A stretch of DNA of 64,000 nt. Source: Oegoconia quadripuncta (taxonomy: Eukaryota > Arthropoda > Insecta > Lepidoptera > Autostichidae). Both the position numbers and the translations under genes were made by a program. Positions 19,158-29,262 of this stretch are shown in pieces (within the stretch, counting starts at the first letter, position 1; each line of letters starts with the position of its first letter). The notes below the pieces were generated by a model. It was not told where the DNA came from. It saw only the letters and a program-made list of their open reading frames with translations, and made no database searches. The stretch covers positions 20,170,005 to 20,234,004 of the forward strand of contig OX438757.1 of assembly GCA_949316235.1 (NCBI GenBank), given 5' to 3'.

Positions 19158-19511
19158 TAAAATAATAATAAATATCTTTGCACATACACACAGCGCCATC
19201 TAGTTACACACTAAACAACTCGTCTTGTATTGTGGATACCAGATGGTTGATAAACTACACAAATATATATTTTTTGTTAATAAATACATATATAAGAACT
19301 TCCACCTTCGACCTCATCTTCACTTAACATCAGGTGTGATTGAGGTCAAGTACGAACCCGTCGTGCATAAAAAAAAAATATAAATGAAAAACATTCATAA
19401 CTCGGGAACACGTCTATATTCATCATACAAATATATGCCCTTAGCGGGATGCGAACCGGCGACCTTTTGGTATCGCAGTCACAGTTTCTAACCACTACAT
19501 CAAAGAGGTCG
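19158..19511 (-). mobile_element. SINE-2, full length, split by a SINE-1 fragment
   Basis: The minus strand starts with a tRNA-like head (AGTGGTTAGAAACTGTGACT region and B-box complement GCGAACC at about 19,450). The body contains the AACATTCATAACTCGGGAAC complement and CAGCGCCATCTAGTTACACA, and the tail is AATAATAATAAATATC. A SINE-1 piece sits at 19,299-19,378. Confidence 0.85.
19299..19378 (+). mobile_element. SINE-1 3' piece nested in SINE-2
   Basis: About 80 bp: TTCCACCTTCGACCTCATC to CGTGCATAA and an A run. ATATAA occurs just before and just after, the likely target duplication, so a very short 5'-truncated copy was inserted. Confidence 0.85.
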
Positions 19512-19708
19512 TAAATGGAACATAAACTGCGTGAGATGTACTGCGTCTGTGTACCTGCCAGCTCTCTGCATAATGTTTATTATGTTAAGTGAACCGGGCT
19601 AAAAATAGCCCCTTGGCGCTCAGCCAGCGATCCGCAGTCGTTCTAGGGAATGGGGGTGCAAAATACCCACTCATAAACCATTAAAAATATAACAAACTAG
19701 CTTTCCAT

Positions 19709-19826
19709 CTTTTTTTTTTATTAACAACTGGTTTCGCGTTTGACTACAATCTCACCTGATGGATAGTGACGATGTAGCCGAAGATGTATCATGCGCACCC
19801 AGTAAATGCCTATTCACTCTAGACAA
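19709..19826 (-). pseudogene. LINE-B 3' end
   Basis: T run, then the CTCACCTGATGGATAGTGAC block and the complement of the RVNRHLL codons, breaking off at CTAGACAAG. It has the same GTAGCCGAAGATGTATCA variant as the 2.1 kb copy, so these two belong to one subfamily. Confidence 0.8.
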
Positions 19827-19929
19827 GAACTTGACATCTGTGGCTTTGACTGCGTGGAATTATTATTATGTCTTGTCTGTGTCCTATGTCATGTTTGCTA
19901 TGAAACTATGTGCCGAAGGCTAGTATAAA

Positions 19930-20130
19930 ACTTCTGAATATCTAGTTAATATCTGCGAATAAGCCGCACTCACGCTGACATCAATGTCGCCCATCACTTT
20001 CTGAGCAACCGTGTTGTTCAGGCCTGGAATAAGCTGCCGGAAGAGGTTGTGTCCGCCCAATCAGTGAACTCGTTCAAGAATAGATTGAATAAATTTAAAA
20101 AAACTAGTGATGACTTAAATATTGACTGAA
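19930..20130 (+). pseudogene. LINE carboxy-terminal fragment
   Basis: Encodes RTHADINVAHHFLSNRVVQ, AWNKLPEEVVSAQSVNSFKN and RLNKFKK, then stops. The RVVxxWNKLPxxVVSAxSVNSFKNRL block is typical of the end of many animal LINE proteins. No Met start; 5'-truncated. Confidence 0.75.
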
Positions 20131-20219
20131 TAACAACATAATGAACAATGTGAACTCTTCCAACACTGTGACATAGACATACCAGCAGTAATGCCGCTCG
20201 GCGAGATACATGATAATGT

Positions 20220-20370
20220 ATATTGTTTTCTTTTTTTTTCTTTGTCGAATCATAAATTGTATAAATAAGTACTTATTTAAAAGGAGTAGTCTCTGGGGAG
20301 TCTGCCGTGTGAATGAGCGATAATTGGTAGGTATGTCATGACGATTTCAAAACGATTTCGACGATAAAAC
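20220..20370 (+). mobile_element. LINE-A 3' UTR fragment
   Basis: TTTGTCGAATCATAAATTGT, CTGGGGAGTCTGCCGTGTGA, ATGAGCGATAATTG and TGTCATGACGATTTCAAA match the 3' UTR of the LINE-A copies at 50.1 and 63.5 kb. Confidence 0.75.
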
Positions 20371-21290
20371 TATTTGCGGCGGTTAGGGTTGTTCTTAGGG
20401 CGTTTAGCGCCCGTTTAGCCGCCAGCAGGTAGGTATAGAAGAAAAGAATACCAATTTGATTTGGATTTAGTGGGTTTATTCTACAAACAGCTCACTCCCC
20501 TGCACCCCTCGGCAAATCTCCCCGTACGGTCACTGGCCTGAAGGTCTTGGAGCTGCAGTGGACGTAGCCCTCGAGTCCTCTCGTAGACGACGACGAGGTT
20601 TAGGCTGGATCAGCGGTTTCGGGGGAGGGTAGATCTACCCCGAATGTCTCCCAGGTGCAGACCTGGATGTCGACGCCGACAAGTAGTCACTCAGGACAGC
20701 ATTAGTGAGTGCCCGCAAGTATCCTCGTCCACTGCTGGTGTTCACGGCTCAGCAACCATAACGAACACCACGCAGTTGACAGGCACAAAAGCAGAAACAG
20801 CTTACATTAAAATTAGCCAGATTATTATGGAAACTGACCCTAGAGGGATCTTCCGTAGTGTACTTTAAATTTGGTTGAGGGTTCAGGTGCAACCGAAGCA
20901 GTGTTTTTCCGATAGCAAGGTCGCGGTCAAACAGAGGACGATTCGGGTTCCCCCACTTTAATTAGAAATCGTCTTAACGACGTCATCGCAACCGGACAAA
21001 TTAGCGTACCGCAAAACCGTGGTGAGACCCTTTTTAAATAAAATAATAATTTCAGGGTTCCGTAGGAATCTTTTATTATAAATATGAAGTAGTGTGTGAA
21101 ATAATAAGTAGATTAAAAGGTAAAAGCGTAACGGCGCTAGACGCAACGTTACATATTTTAAATGTTTTTTAATGACTGGCTATATGACAAATGTCGTGGT
21201 CGCCAGTTTGGTCGTGGTTGGCTATATAATAAAGTGTAATGGACAATAGTTTAGTTGTACCTGGCTATAAAGCTAAAAGCTATAGCTTTA
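20371..21290. other. Spacer, nothing recognised
   Basis: GC-richer at 20,480-20,720. Short frames at 20,644-20,868 and 20,958-21,146 (minus) show no known motif. Possibly partly single-copy. Confidence 0.35.
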
Positions 21291-21542
21291 ACCGCCTCCG
21301 TGGCTTAATGTAAACAACATTAGGTTTACGATTCGGAGGTCGCCTAGCTACCACCATCTTATCTAAATCTGCCACCAAGCAGCAATGTTAATAGCATTGT
21401 TGTGTTCCGGTTGTCAGAGATAAGATAGCCAGTTCCCCAAATACTTGGGTTTTAGGGTCAGTACGCTTCCACCTTCGGCGTCATCTTCACTTAACATCAC
21501 GTGTGATTGAGGTCAAGTGCTAACCCGCTGTGTATAAAAAAA
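21291..21542 (+). mobile_element. SINE-1 with internal deletion
   Basis: The head ACCGCCTCCGTGGCTTAATG jumps after GATTCGGAGGTCGC straight to CTAGCTACCACCATC. About 80 bp including the B box is lost, so this copy cannot have an intact RNA polymerase III promoter. Tail GTGTATAAAAAAA. Confidence 0.85.
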
Positions 21543-21594
21543 CATTATGAAATAAAACTTTTTTGAATTGGAATCCCAACTAATTCCAACTATA

Positions 21595-21745
21595 TAATAA
21601 TACGCCTATACGGCTGGACAGATTTGGATGAAATTTGGTGGTTGACAAATTAGGACCTGGATTAACATATAGGCGATTTTTTTTGCTTAACCGTTATTGA
21701 TGAAATCTTCCACGCGGGCGAAGTCGCGGGCGGAAAGCTAGTGAA
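21595..21745 (-). repeat. Rep-X copy
   Basis: GGATGAAATTTGGTGG, ACCTGGATTAACATATAGGC and CGGGCGGAAAGCTAGTGAA: the reverse of the 8.4 kb copy. Confidence 0.7.
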
Positions 21746-22205
21746 ATAAATAAATGGTTCTGTTAATCGTTTTGTTCGGAGGGCGGAGCGAGGGACGGTG
21801 GCCACACGGCGCCGCCGTCACATTACAGCGCCATCTTAAATTTACGACCGCAATCCTCTCCAGCTGAAATTTAAGGTGCTGCTTATTCGCGCGGAACACG
21901 AATTATAGCCGAAAGGTTTCCGGGAAGTTTCATCGCGGGAAAAATATCGTTTCCGCGGACAAATTATATTCAGTTCCGCGGGCACTTGCATAATGGTGAC
22001 CTCAGTTGACCCGCGCTCTGTTTGCTTTCAGACTGATCCTCAGAAATAACACTCTGTGGAAGATTTATAATTTACTAGCGACACGATCTCGAGGTAACAT
22101 TTTAAAAGTGTCAAGTATTTCTTAAGAAAGTGTCTGACTGAGTCAGATTATTTCATTTAACGCGTTTTGAAAGTGTATACATATTGTCGTCAGAGGCAGA
22201 ATCAC
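21746..22205. other. Spacer, possibly single-copy
   Basis: Moderately GC-rich (21,780-22,040) with no repeat match and no open frame. It could be host non-coding DNA. Confidence 0.35.
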
Positions 22206-22470
22206 GATGGAAACGTTACTTTTAACCACCTCTGAAGCTTAAGATTTACAAAAAGGTGGTCGCAGGTTTGACTCCCATAGGGGTACAGTTTAGTTGGGGC
22301 AGTTTTAAATGTCCAAGTGGCCATATACTACACATCTTATCTGAGTTGATGATGTCGATAGCGTTGTGTTCCGGCTGCTAGAGATAAGCGGATGAGATGC
22401 TAGAGATAAGATAAGGGCTGCGGGACTAGTGCACTTTCCAGAACTGGTGGATTTCGAGGTGAATTTCCGG
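22206..22470 (+). repeat. Old SINE-1-like copy
   Basis: TTAACCACCTCTGAAGC, GGTTTGACTCCCATAGGGGT, CAGTTTTAAATGTCCAAGTG and TGTTCCGGCTGCTAGAGATA follow the SINE-1 order, with many changes and indels. Confidence 0.55.
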
Positions 22471-22750
22471 TTCTTAGGCAATTCTGCAATGAGTGGCCTA
22501 GAGTAGGGAGTCAAGCGCCTAGAGCTAGAATAACAAACATGTGATCACCCAATGTAATGGAACTGCCCGGGAACGACGTCATTGGTGTGGTTGTCAGTAT
22601 CCAGAACAGGCACAGCTAACAGGGAAGGGAGGAGTCAAAAAATAATTTGTAGGGTGAGCCCTGGGCAGAACTCGCGCATCCCCAGTGATTCGGCCATTAT
22701 ACCGAGAAGGTATGGCCATAGGAGGTGGAGGGTATTGCTAGAGATATGGC
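22471..22750. other. Spacer, nothing recognised
   Basis: No gene or repeat recognised. Confidence 0.35.
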
Positions 22751-22870
22751 TATACGCTTTTTCAATAAGGTACCTGTTGATATACAAAATTTTCCTTTCA
22801 ATAAATTGAAAGATACTATAAAACAGAAGCTTATTAAAGCATTTATAAAATATCAGATTATTTCGATAAT
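22751..22870 (+). pseudogene. LINE-A' carboxy-terminal fragment
   Basis: TACGCTTTTTCAATAAGGTA encodes YAFSIRYLL/NKVP-like residues in alternative frames, then KDTIKQKLIK-like codons and TATAAAATATCAGATTATTT. The 57.2 kb copy has the same sequence. Truncated at both ends. Confidence 0.65.
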
Positions 22871-22877
22871 AAATAAA

Positions 22878-23016
22878 TAACCTTCGGCCTCATCTTCACT
22901 TAGCATCAGGTGTGATCGATTTCTCCCACGTCAACAGATTCCCAATTCTACAGATTTCCAATATTACACAAACCCTTGTCTATTGAGGTCAAGTGCTAAC
23001 CCGTAATGCATAAAAA
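22878..23016 (+). repeat. SINE-1 3' end with a 55-bp insert
   Basis: ACCTTCGGCCTCATCTTCAC to AGGTGTGAT is followed by foreign sequence (about 22,918-22,982, containing ACAGATTCCCAATTCTACAG) and then TTGAGGTCAAGTGCTAACCC and the tail. The insert matches nothing else here. Confidence 0.7.
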
Positions 23017-24289
23017 AGTCCACCTTCGCGCGGAATCGTTTTCAGCCGAATGTATGCTATAGCATCCTATTCGGTGGTGATGGTGTGATACAAGCACAGA
23101 TAGAGCGCCATCGTGGGTGTCGCAGCACGCAGCAACAAGTTGGGCCCACGAGTAAACAAATACGAACCTGTAATCGTCATAATCATCCAATCAGATCCCA
23201 TCGGATAACAATACATTCATAATTTCCATAAACAGGCTTCAGTCAAAACGGTCGACGTCACACACAGCTCGACTGCCCTGAACTATAGGCTTACGTTATA
23301 TACCTAATTAATGTTCGTTCACATTGCGAGAGCGAGCATTAACTCCCATCTACTTTATAGGTCGCTTTGTATGCCAAAAATCCAAATAATATTGGACTAG
23401 CACGAGGTAAAAGTCGTAACAGATCTACTTAAGTGTACGTAGGCTACGTAGGCTTTGCCAAGAACAATGAACTTTGCCAATAGCCGATATTGATGACGCT
23501 AATAAAAATACAAGATTTTGGCAAATATATACCATTTGGCTAAAGTGCGCTCAATACGGGGCAATTGGAAAAAATACGCTAATGGAGGTCCTGAACCGTT
23601 GGTCGATGTGTTATTAAGCGTTTTCGAGTGACAAATTTGTGGCCGCGAGCGCCGGGCGGGCGATATATCCATTGTGGTGTCGCCGCGTCTGCCTCATGGG
23701 CACAGTGTAGTGAGGACTAACAGTAATGTTACTTGAATCAGTTTCACCCCCTCTTGGTTTTGTGTCTTGAGAAATATCCTGATACCTGGGCGTCACCGTC
23801 GTATCAGGACGACAGGTTTAAAGACTGGCTGGCACGTGAAAGCAGTACGCTGAAGCATACGAGGATAAGGGCCACTGTAGGCCTTTCCTCGGCGGTCTGG
23901 TGGACTCAATAATATTATGTCATAATATATGTATCCAGAGCTTGAAGTTTACAGCAGATGGAGTTGCTATTGGCCAAACAAAATAATAATAATGTACAGG
24001 GATATTATTTTATTTTATTGGCTCTTCTGGCTGTGTTTGTACAAACACTCACCAACTTGGCGTCCAAACCCAGTACTTCCAGCAGTGCACTATAAAGGCG
24101 TTTTGAGATATCAGGCTCAATTTTGATGGCATGCGTGAGCATACCTTCAGAACTAGGGAGTTGATTGAAAAGTTACTCATGAGCCAGCATTCCCTTGCGC
24201 TCTCCTTTGTGAAAAGGGTACTTCCACAAGGTATGCTGTCCTCTCCAGGTTTCTCGTCTCAGTAACAATAGGTAAGACTACAGAAAGTC
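23017..24289. other. Spacer, nothing recognised
   Basis: No host gene seen. Short frames (22,996-23,190 minus, 23,614-23,796 minus, 23,929-24,126 plus) have no known motif. 23,830-23,930 may be repeat-derived but I cannot place it. Confidence 0.3.
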
Positions 24290-24545
24290 ATGCAAACTCT
24301 TTTTAAATCCACCGTGGCTATTCAGGGAGTATTACCCGCACCTACACTCCTCCCACTTCAACTCCAGTAAACCAGAATCAGCAGTGGTACTCTGCACGGC
24401 GCCTACTGAAGGTAGACGGCACCGTACGTGACTCTGCTACCTTGGGGCCCAGACTAGTAAAAGAAGATTTAAAGGTGTGAAGTAGGAAAGAAGTTTTTCA
24501 TTCCCCTCGGTAAATGGGGGTCGAAAGAAAATCAAGTGATGCTTG
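24290..24545 (-). mobile_element. LINE-F 3' UTR, inverted copy
   Basis: The reverse complement reads GGGCCCCAAGGTAGCAGAGT, CACGTACGGTGCCGTCTACC, TACCACTGCTGATTCTGG and GTGGGAGGAGTGTAGG, the same order as the plus-strand copies at 41.6, 58.4 and 59.4 kb. Confidence 0.75.
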
Positions 24546-24589
24546 ACCCCCTGCTTTTGATACACCATGGACAGCGCCACAAAGCACAA

Positions 24590-24908
24590 GCCGCCTCCGT
24601 GGCTCAATGTAAACAACAAACATTGGGTTTACGATTCGGAGGTCGCGGGGTACACGTTTAAGTTCTCGGTTTGGTTGGTGGTAGGGCATTTTAAATGTCC
24701 GCCTGGCTAGCTACCACCATCTTAATTAAATCTGCCGCCAAGCAGCAATGTTAATGGCATTGTTGTGTTTCTGTTGTCAGAGATGAGATAGCCAGTCCCC
24801 CAAATGTGTTGGGGTTTCCGGGTCAGTACGCTTCCACCTTCGACCTCATCTTCACTTAACATCAGGTGTGATTGAGGTCAAATATCAACTCGTTGTGCTT
24901 AAAAAAAA
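24590..24908 (+). mobile_element. SINE-1, full length
   Basis: Head GCCGCCTCCGTGGCTCAATG with ACAAACATTGGGTTTACG, body, and tail TTGTGCTTAAAAAAAA. The B box is damaged: the usual GGTTCGATCCCCAGC is lost between GGTCGCG and GGGTACACG. Confidence 0.9.
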
Positions 24909-25239
24909 GTGAGTGTTAAACCTCAACCTCCCATTTCAACTGACCAATCAACGGCAACTCATTTGTATCGTTTGATTACCTATCCCGAACGAACGCACTT
25001 CCTTGATACACTGTGTCAATATGTCACATCAGTTGCCGCAATAGCGCGGCCGCGCGTGAAATATATGGTCGCCAGCATCGCAGGTTGCGCGTCGGTCGCA
25101 CTGAAGCGCGACTCGCGCGGACATCGGGCGTAAATCACGGAAGAACGCGTGCGGCTGGGGACAAGTGTACACACGGCTTTATGCATGTAGGTGTGACGTC
25201 ATACGGGAACTTCAAGCATTTATTTCATAGAGAATGTAG
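24909..25239. other. Spacer, nothing recognised
   Basis: Contains short overlapping frames (24,909-25,133; 25,013-25,312) without known motifs. GC-rich at 25,030-25,160. Confidence 0.35.
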
Positions 25240-25345
25240 GAATTATCCCTTAACAGTCTTACACGTCCCTACTGTTGGGGCGCAGCCTCCTGTTGCTGGG
25301 AGAGGATATTGACCATATCCACCACGCGAGCCCAGTACGATGCGG
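25240..25345 (-). repeat. Fragment of the 51.7 kb SINE-like repeat
   Basis: The reverse complement reads CGCGTGGTGGATATGGTC, CTCTCCCAGCAACAGGAGGC and CCCAACAGTAGGGACGTG. It has the same order as AGCGTGGTGGACTATGGCCC to CTACAGTGGGATG at 51,870-51,940. Confidence 0.65.
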
Positions 25346-25376
25346 TGCTTGTTTGTCTTCATTTTTTTTTTTTTTT

Positions 25377-25636
25377 TTAAATATAAATATAGAATATCCT
25401 TGAACATATACAGACAGCGCCATCTAGTACCACACTAAGCAACTAGGCTTGTGTTGTGGATACCAGATGAATGATACATTACAGAAATACATTTTTTTAT
25501 TCATATATGGATGGATGTTTTTCATATAAATGAAAAACATCCATAACACGGGTACACATGTCCGTATTCATCATACAAACATGCTCCTAGCGGGATTCGA
25601 ACCCGCGACCTTTTGGTATAGCAGCAGAGTTTCGCT
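25377..25636 (-). mobile_element. SINE-2, nearly full length
   Basis: The B-box complement GGGATTCGAACCCGCGACC is intact. The body (CAGCGCCATCTAGTACCACA; AACATCCATAACACGGGTAC complement) follows. The head's A-box end is cut at 25,636, where SINE-1 starts. Confidence 0.88.
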
Positions 25637-25639
25637 AGC

Positions 25640-25847
25640 TAGCTGGCTAGCTACCACCATCTTATCTAAATCTGCCGCCAAGCAGCAATGTTAATAGCAT
25701 TGTTGTATTCCGGTTGCCAGAGATAAGATAGCCAGTCCCCCAAATGTGTTGGGGTTTCCGGGTCAATACGCTTCCACCTTCGACCTCATCTTCATTTAAC
25801 ATCAGGTGTGATTGAGGTCATGTACCAACACGTTGTGCATAAAAAAA
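25640..25847 (+). mobile_element. SINE-1, 5'-truncated
   Basis: GCTGGCTAGCTACCACCATC to CGTTGTGCATAAAAAAA. Abuts the SINE-2 copy. Confidence 0.88.
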
Positions 25848-26255
25848 GTCGCCTTTTACGACTCCCACGGGGAGAGACAGGTTGGTTAATCTATTTGAGT
25901 GTCAAAACCACATAGTACTAAACACATTAATCCCATGCTCTCAGAATATATAATAATAAATGCATAACGTGTGTCCATAAGAAGATCTCATAATGTCTGA
26001 TTTGATTTAGACTCAAGCAAGTACGTTGTACAATAAAGAGCACAAGCAAACTAATTCGCTCTACAGGGATATTATGGGTGCAAAACTGAGGTGATTTAAT
26101 TCTAATAAAAATGGAAAAAAGAGAGCGCCGTTATAAATGATGAAGTAAAGAGGTAGCCGACAAGGATGCGCATTTTCCTGTTGGATTCTCGTTAATTGAA
26201 ATTGCACTTCGGGCGTTTTCCCCGAAGGCCCTTTGACAACTTTGACACTTCTGAG
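25848..26255. other. Spacer left of the minisatellite
   Basis: 25,850-25,905 (TTTTACGACTCCCACGGGGA; AAACCACATAGTACTAAAC) resembles 43,775-43,850, so it is a short dispersed repeat. Nothing recognised in the rest. Confidence 0.4.
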
Positions 26256-27624
26256 GTTTGACATTGTTGCTGTGTAGGTACAGAGCGTTTGACATTGTTG
26301 CTGTGTAGGTACAGAGCGTTTGACATTGTTGCTGTGTAGGTACAGAGCGTTTGACATTGTTGCTGTGTAGGTACAGAGCGTTTGACATTGTTGCTGTGTA
26401 GGTACAGAGCGTTTGACATTGTTGCTGTGTAGGTACAGAGCGTTTGACATTGTTGCTGTGTAGGTACAGAGCGTTTGACATTGTTGCTGTGTAGGTACAG
26501 AGCGTTTGACATTGTTGCTGTGTAGGTACAGAGCGTTTGACATTGTTGCTGTGTAGGTACAGAGCGTTTGACATTGTTGCTGTGTAGGTACAGAGCGTTT
26601 GACATTGTTGCTGTGTAGGTACAGAGCGTTTGACATTGTTGCTGTGTAGGTACAGAGCGTTTGACATTGTTGCTGTGTAGGTACAGAGCGTTTGACATTG
26701 TTGCTGTGTAGGTACAGAGCGTTTGACATTGTTGCTGTGTAGGTACAGAGCGTTTGACATTGTTGCTGTGTAGGTACAGAGCGTTTGACATTGTTGCTGT
26801 GTAGGTACAGAGCGTTTGACATTGTTGCTGTGTAGGTACAGAGCGTTTGACATTGTTGCTGTGTAGGTACAGAGCGTTTGACATTGTTGCTGTGTAGGTA
26901 CAGAGCGTTTGACATTGTTGCTGTGTAGGTACAGAGCGTTTGACATTGTTGCTGTGTAGGTACAGAGCGTTTGACATTGTTGCTGTGTAGGTACAGAGCG
27001 TTTGACATTGTTGCTGTGTAGGTACAGAGCGTTTGACATTGTTGCTGTGTAGGTACAGAGCGTTTGACATTGTTGCTGTGTAGGTACAGAGCGTTTGACA
27101 TTGTTGCTGTGTAGGTACAGAGCGTTTGACATTGTTGCTGTGTAGGTACAGAGCGTTTGACATTGTTGCTGTGTAGGTACAGAGCGTTTGACATTGTTGC
27201 TGTGTAGGTACAGAGCGTTTGACATTGTTGCTGTGTAGGTACAGAGCGTTTGACATTGTTGCTGTGTAGGTACAGAGCGTTTGACATTGTTGCTGTGTAG
27301 GTACAGAGCGTTTGACATTGTTGCTGTGTAGGTACAGAGCGTTTGACATTGTTGCTGTGTAGGTACAGAGCGTTTGACATTGTTGCTGTGTAGGTACAGA
27401 GCGTTTGACATTGTTGCTGTGTAGGTACAGAGCGTTTGACATTGTTGCTGTGTAGGTACAGAGCGTTTGACATTGTTGCTGTGTAGGTACAGAGCGTTTG
27501 ACATTGTTGCTGTGTAGGTACAGAGCGTTTGACATTGTTGCTGTGTAGGTACAGAGCGTTTGACATTGTTGCTGTGTAGGTACAGAGCGTTTGACATTGT
27601 TGCTGTGTAGGTACAGAGCGTTTG
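26256..27624 (+). repeat. Minisatellite, 31-bp unit, 44 identical copies
   Basis: Each unit starts GTTTGACATTGTTG and ends GGTACAGAGC. Positions 26,256-27,619 are 1,364 bp, exactly 44 units, and I saw no difference between any two; a partial GTTTG follows. Because 31 is not divisible by 3 and the minus strand of the array has no stop in any phase, it produces three long overlapping false frames (498-561 codons). The plus strand has stops in every unit. Zero divergence over 44 units means very recent expansion or homogenisation, or a repeat modelled by the assembler. Confidence 0.97.
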
Positions 27625-27654
27625 CACAATGATTTACAGAGGTGTCTACCGATT

Positions 27655-28632
27655 TTGTCAGGTCGCAAATGCAATTATAAAGGTGTCCCTTGCAGTTCAA
27701 TGGGATATGACGAGCAAGGACTTGGAATTCGGGGAGTGTGCGTTGGAATCTTATTTCACCGTCACCCTTCCATCTTCGGACCACTAGGCGTGGGGAGGGA
27801 TTCCACCCGTATATAGTTAACATACCGAACATTCGCACTAAGAAGTTCGATTCTTCATTCATCATCCGAACATCCAAGTCAAAGTCAAAGTCAAAAAATA
27901 TTTATTTCGTAGGATAAAGATTATCACTTGAAAACGTCACATTTTTTATCTTAATATTAAAATTATTGACATTATTGCTCATTCGCAAAGCAGACTCCCC
28001 AGAGAAGAACGAGCAAGAAACTCAAGGGTTGCTCTTTTAAATAAGTTTGGGTTACAATTATATTATATTGTATAATTATTCTGAATATCGCCGAGCGGTC
28101 TATGTCCATGCTTGCTTATCATCCAGATAGTCAGAAATTTTATAATAGCCTTTGGTAAATAATGTCTGTTTTATGATGGTTTTGAATTTATTTAAAGGTA
28201 AATTTTGAATGTCCACTGGAACCTTATTATAAAAGCGTATACATTGCCCCTTAAATGACTTAGTGACTTTGTGTAAACGGCTGGCATGAACAGCAAGTTT
28301 ATTTTTATATCTGGTATTAACATTATGTATATCACTATTTTTCTTAAACGATTCTATATTTTTTCTTACATACATTAAATTTTCGTAAATATATTGCGAT
28401 GCTAATGTTAATATATTAACTTCTTTAAATTTACTCCTAAGAGACACTCTGGGGCCCAGTTTGTAAATCGCGCGAACCGCTCGTTTCTGCAGAACAAAGA
28501 TACAATTTATGTCCGCGGCATTTCCCCACAACAGAATGCCGTAGGTCAGTATACTATGGAAATAACTGAAATAGACCAACCTCGCGGACCAGCCAAGCTA
28601 TGGAACTCCCTTCCGGTGTCAGTCTTTCCTGA
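27655..28632 (+). pseudogene. LINE-B fragment split by LINE-A
   Basis: The first piece (about 27,655-27,877) encodes diverged GECALES, then FHLRTTRRGEGFHPYIVNIP and NIRTKKFDSSFIIR. The second piece (about 28,585-28,632) resumes as CCAAGCTATGGAACTCCC, encoding WNSLPVSVFPE. In between lies a complete inverted LINE-A tail (27,878-28,584). AACATCCAAG and ACCAGCCAAG at the two junctions are a plausible imperfect target duplication. LINE-C cuts the second piece off. Confidence 0.82.
27878..28584 (-). pseudogene. LINE-A carboxy-terminal fragment (best copy)
   Basis: The minus strand encodes LVYFSYFHSILTYGILLWGN, AADINCIFVLQKRAVRAIYK, TLASQYIYENLMYVRKN, SFKGQCIRFYNKVPVDIQNL and KGYYKISDYLDDKQAWT, open for 159 codons to its natural stop at 28,100. 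The 3' UTR and a GACTTT tail (three units) end at 27,878. This is the end of a Jockey/CR1-like LINE polyprotein. The catalytic domain is missing, so it is dead but fairly young. Inserted into LINE-B. Confidence 0.88.
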
Positions 28633-29262
28633 ATTTATTTATTTTTATTTATTTATTTATTGCATATCACATGGTTCACATAGGTGTTAAATATAAAAGT
28701 GTACAAGCATGTGACACCCTGTAAGGGCACCGCAAAAGTATGAGAGAGAGCTTCTTATAATTAATTATTTATATTAACTTAAAGAAATCTAGCTTAAAGA
28801 GATCTAACATTTTTCATATTCAATACAAAATTTCTTTACATTAACCTAGAACTAACTTAAAACTGTTTTCTACTTATTTTAAAAACTTTTATAATATTAC
28901 CTGTTTGTACTTACTATACTATTTTATTAGATACTTAACTTTTAATTATATATATTTCAGTACATAAGATACATTATTTATTAGACTTATTATCATTTAG
29001 TAGTTCTCCTATATTATAAAATGCTTTACTTAATAAATATTTTTTCAACAATTTTCCAAAACGTGATAAATATTCTTCATTTTTAATATGGTTTGGGATA
29101 GAATTATATATTTGAATAGCCATGGAGTGGGGACCGGATCTATATAACTCCATTTTTGTAAATGGGAGTTTTAGTTTATGTAAATAAATAATGTTGAATC
29201 CTACAACCTTTTCTAAATCTCTCATATTCTGAGTCCAATGATCTCTTACATCCAATCACTTG
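28633..29262 (-). pseudogene. LINE-C carboxy-terminal fragment
   Basis: The minus strand encodes DHWTQNMRDLEKVVGFNIIY, LHKLKLPFTKMELYRSGPHS, AIQIYNSIPNHIKNEEYLSR and FGKLLKKYLLSKAFYNIGEL (29,255-28,974), then a long A/T-rich 3' UTR and an AAATA tail ending at 28,633. GPxSMAIxIYNSIPNHIK followed by LKKYLLxKAFYxIxE is a common LINE ending. Single copy here; inserted at the end of LINE-B. Confidence 0.82.

Noticed and set aside
24909..25312. Two overlapping frames of 74 and 99 codons
   Set aside because: Overlap in different phases; the second runs into a dispersed repeat; no motif.
26256..27624. CRISPR-like array
   Set aside because: The units are contiguous and identical with no spacers, there are no cas genes, and the genome is animal.
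26061..27877. Three overlapping minus-strand frames of 498-561 codons
   Set aside because: They are the 31-bp minisatellite read in its three phases; the repeating peptide has no known domain, and the flanking codons are LINE-B in reverse and spacer.
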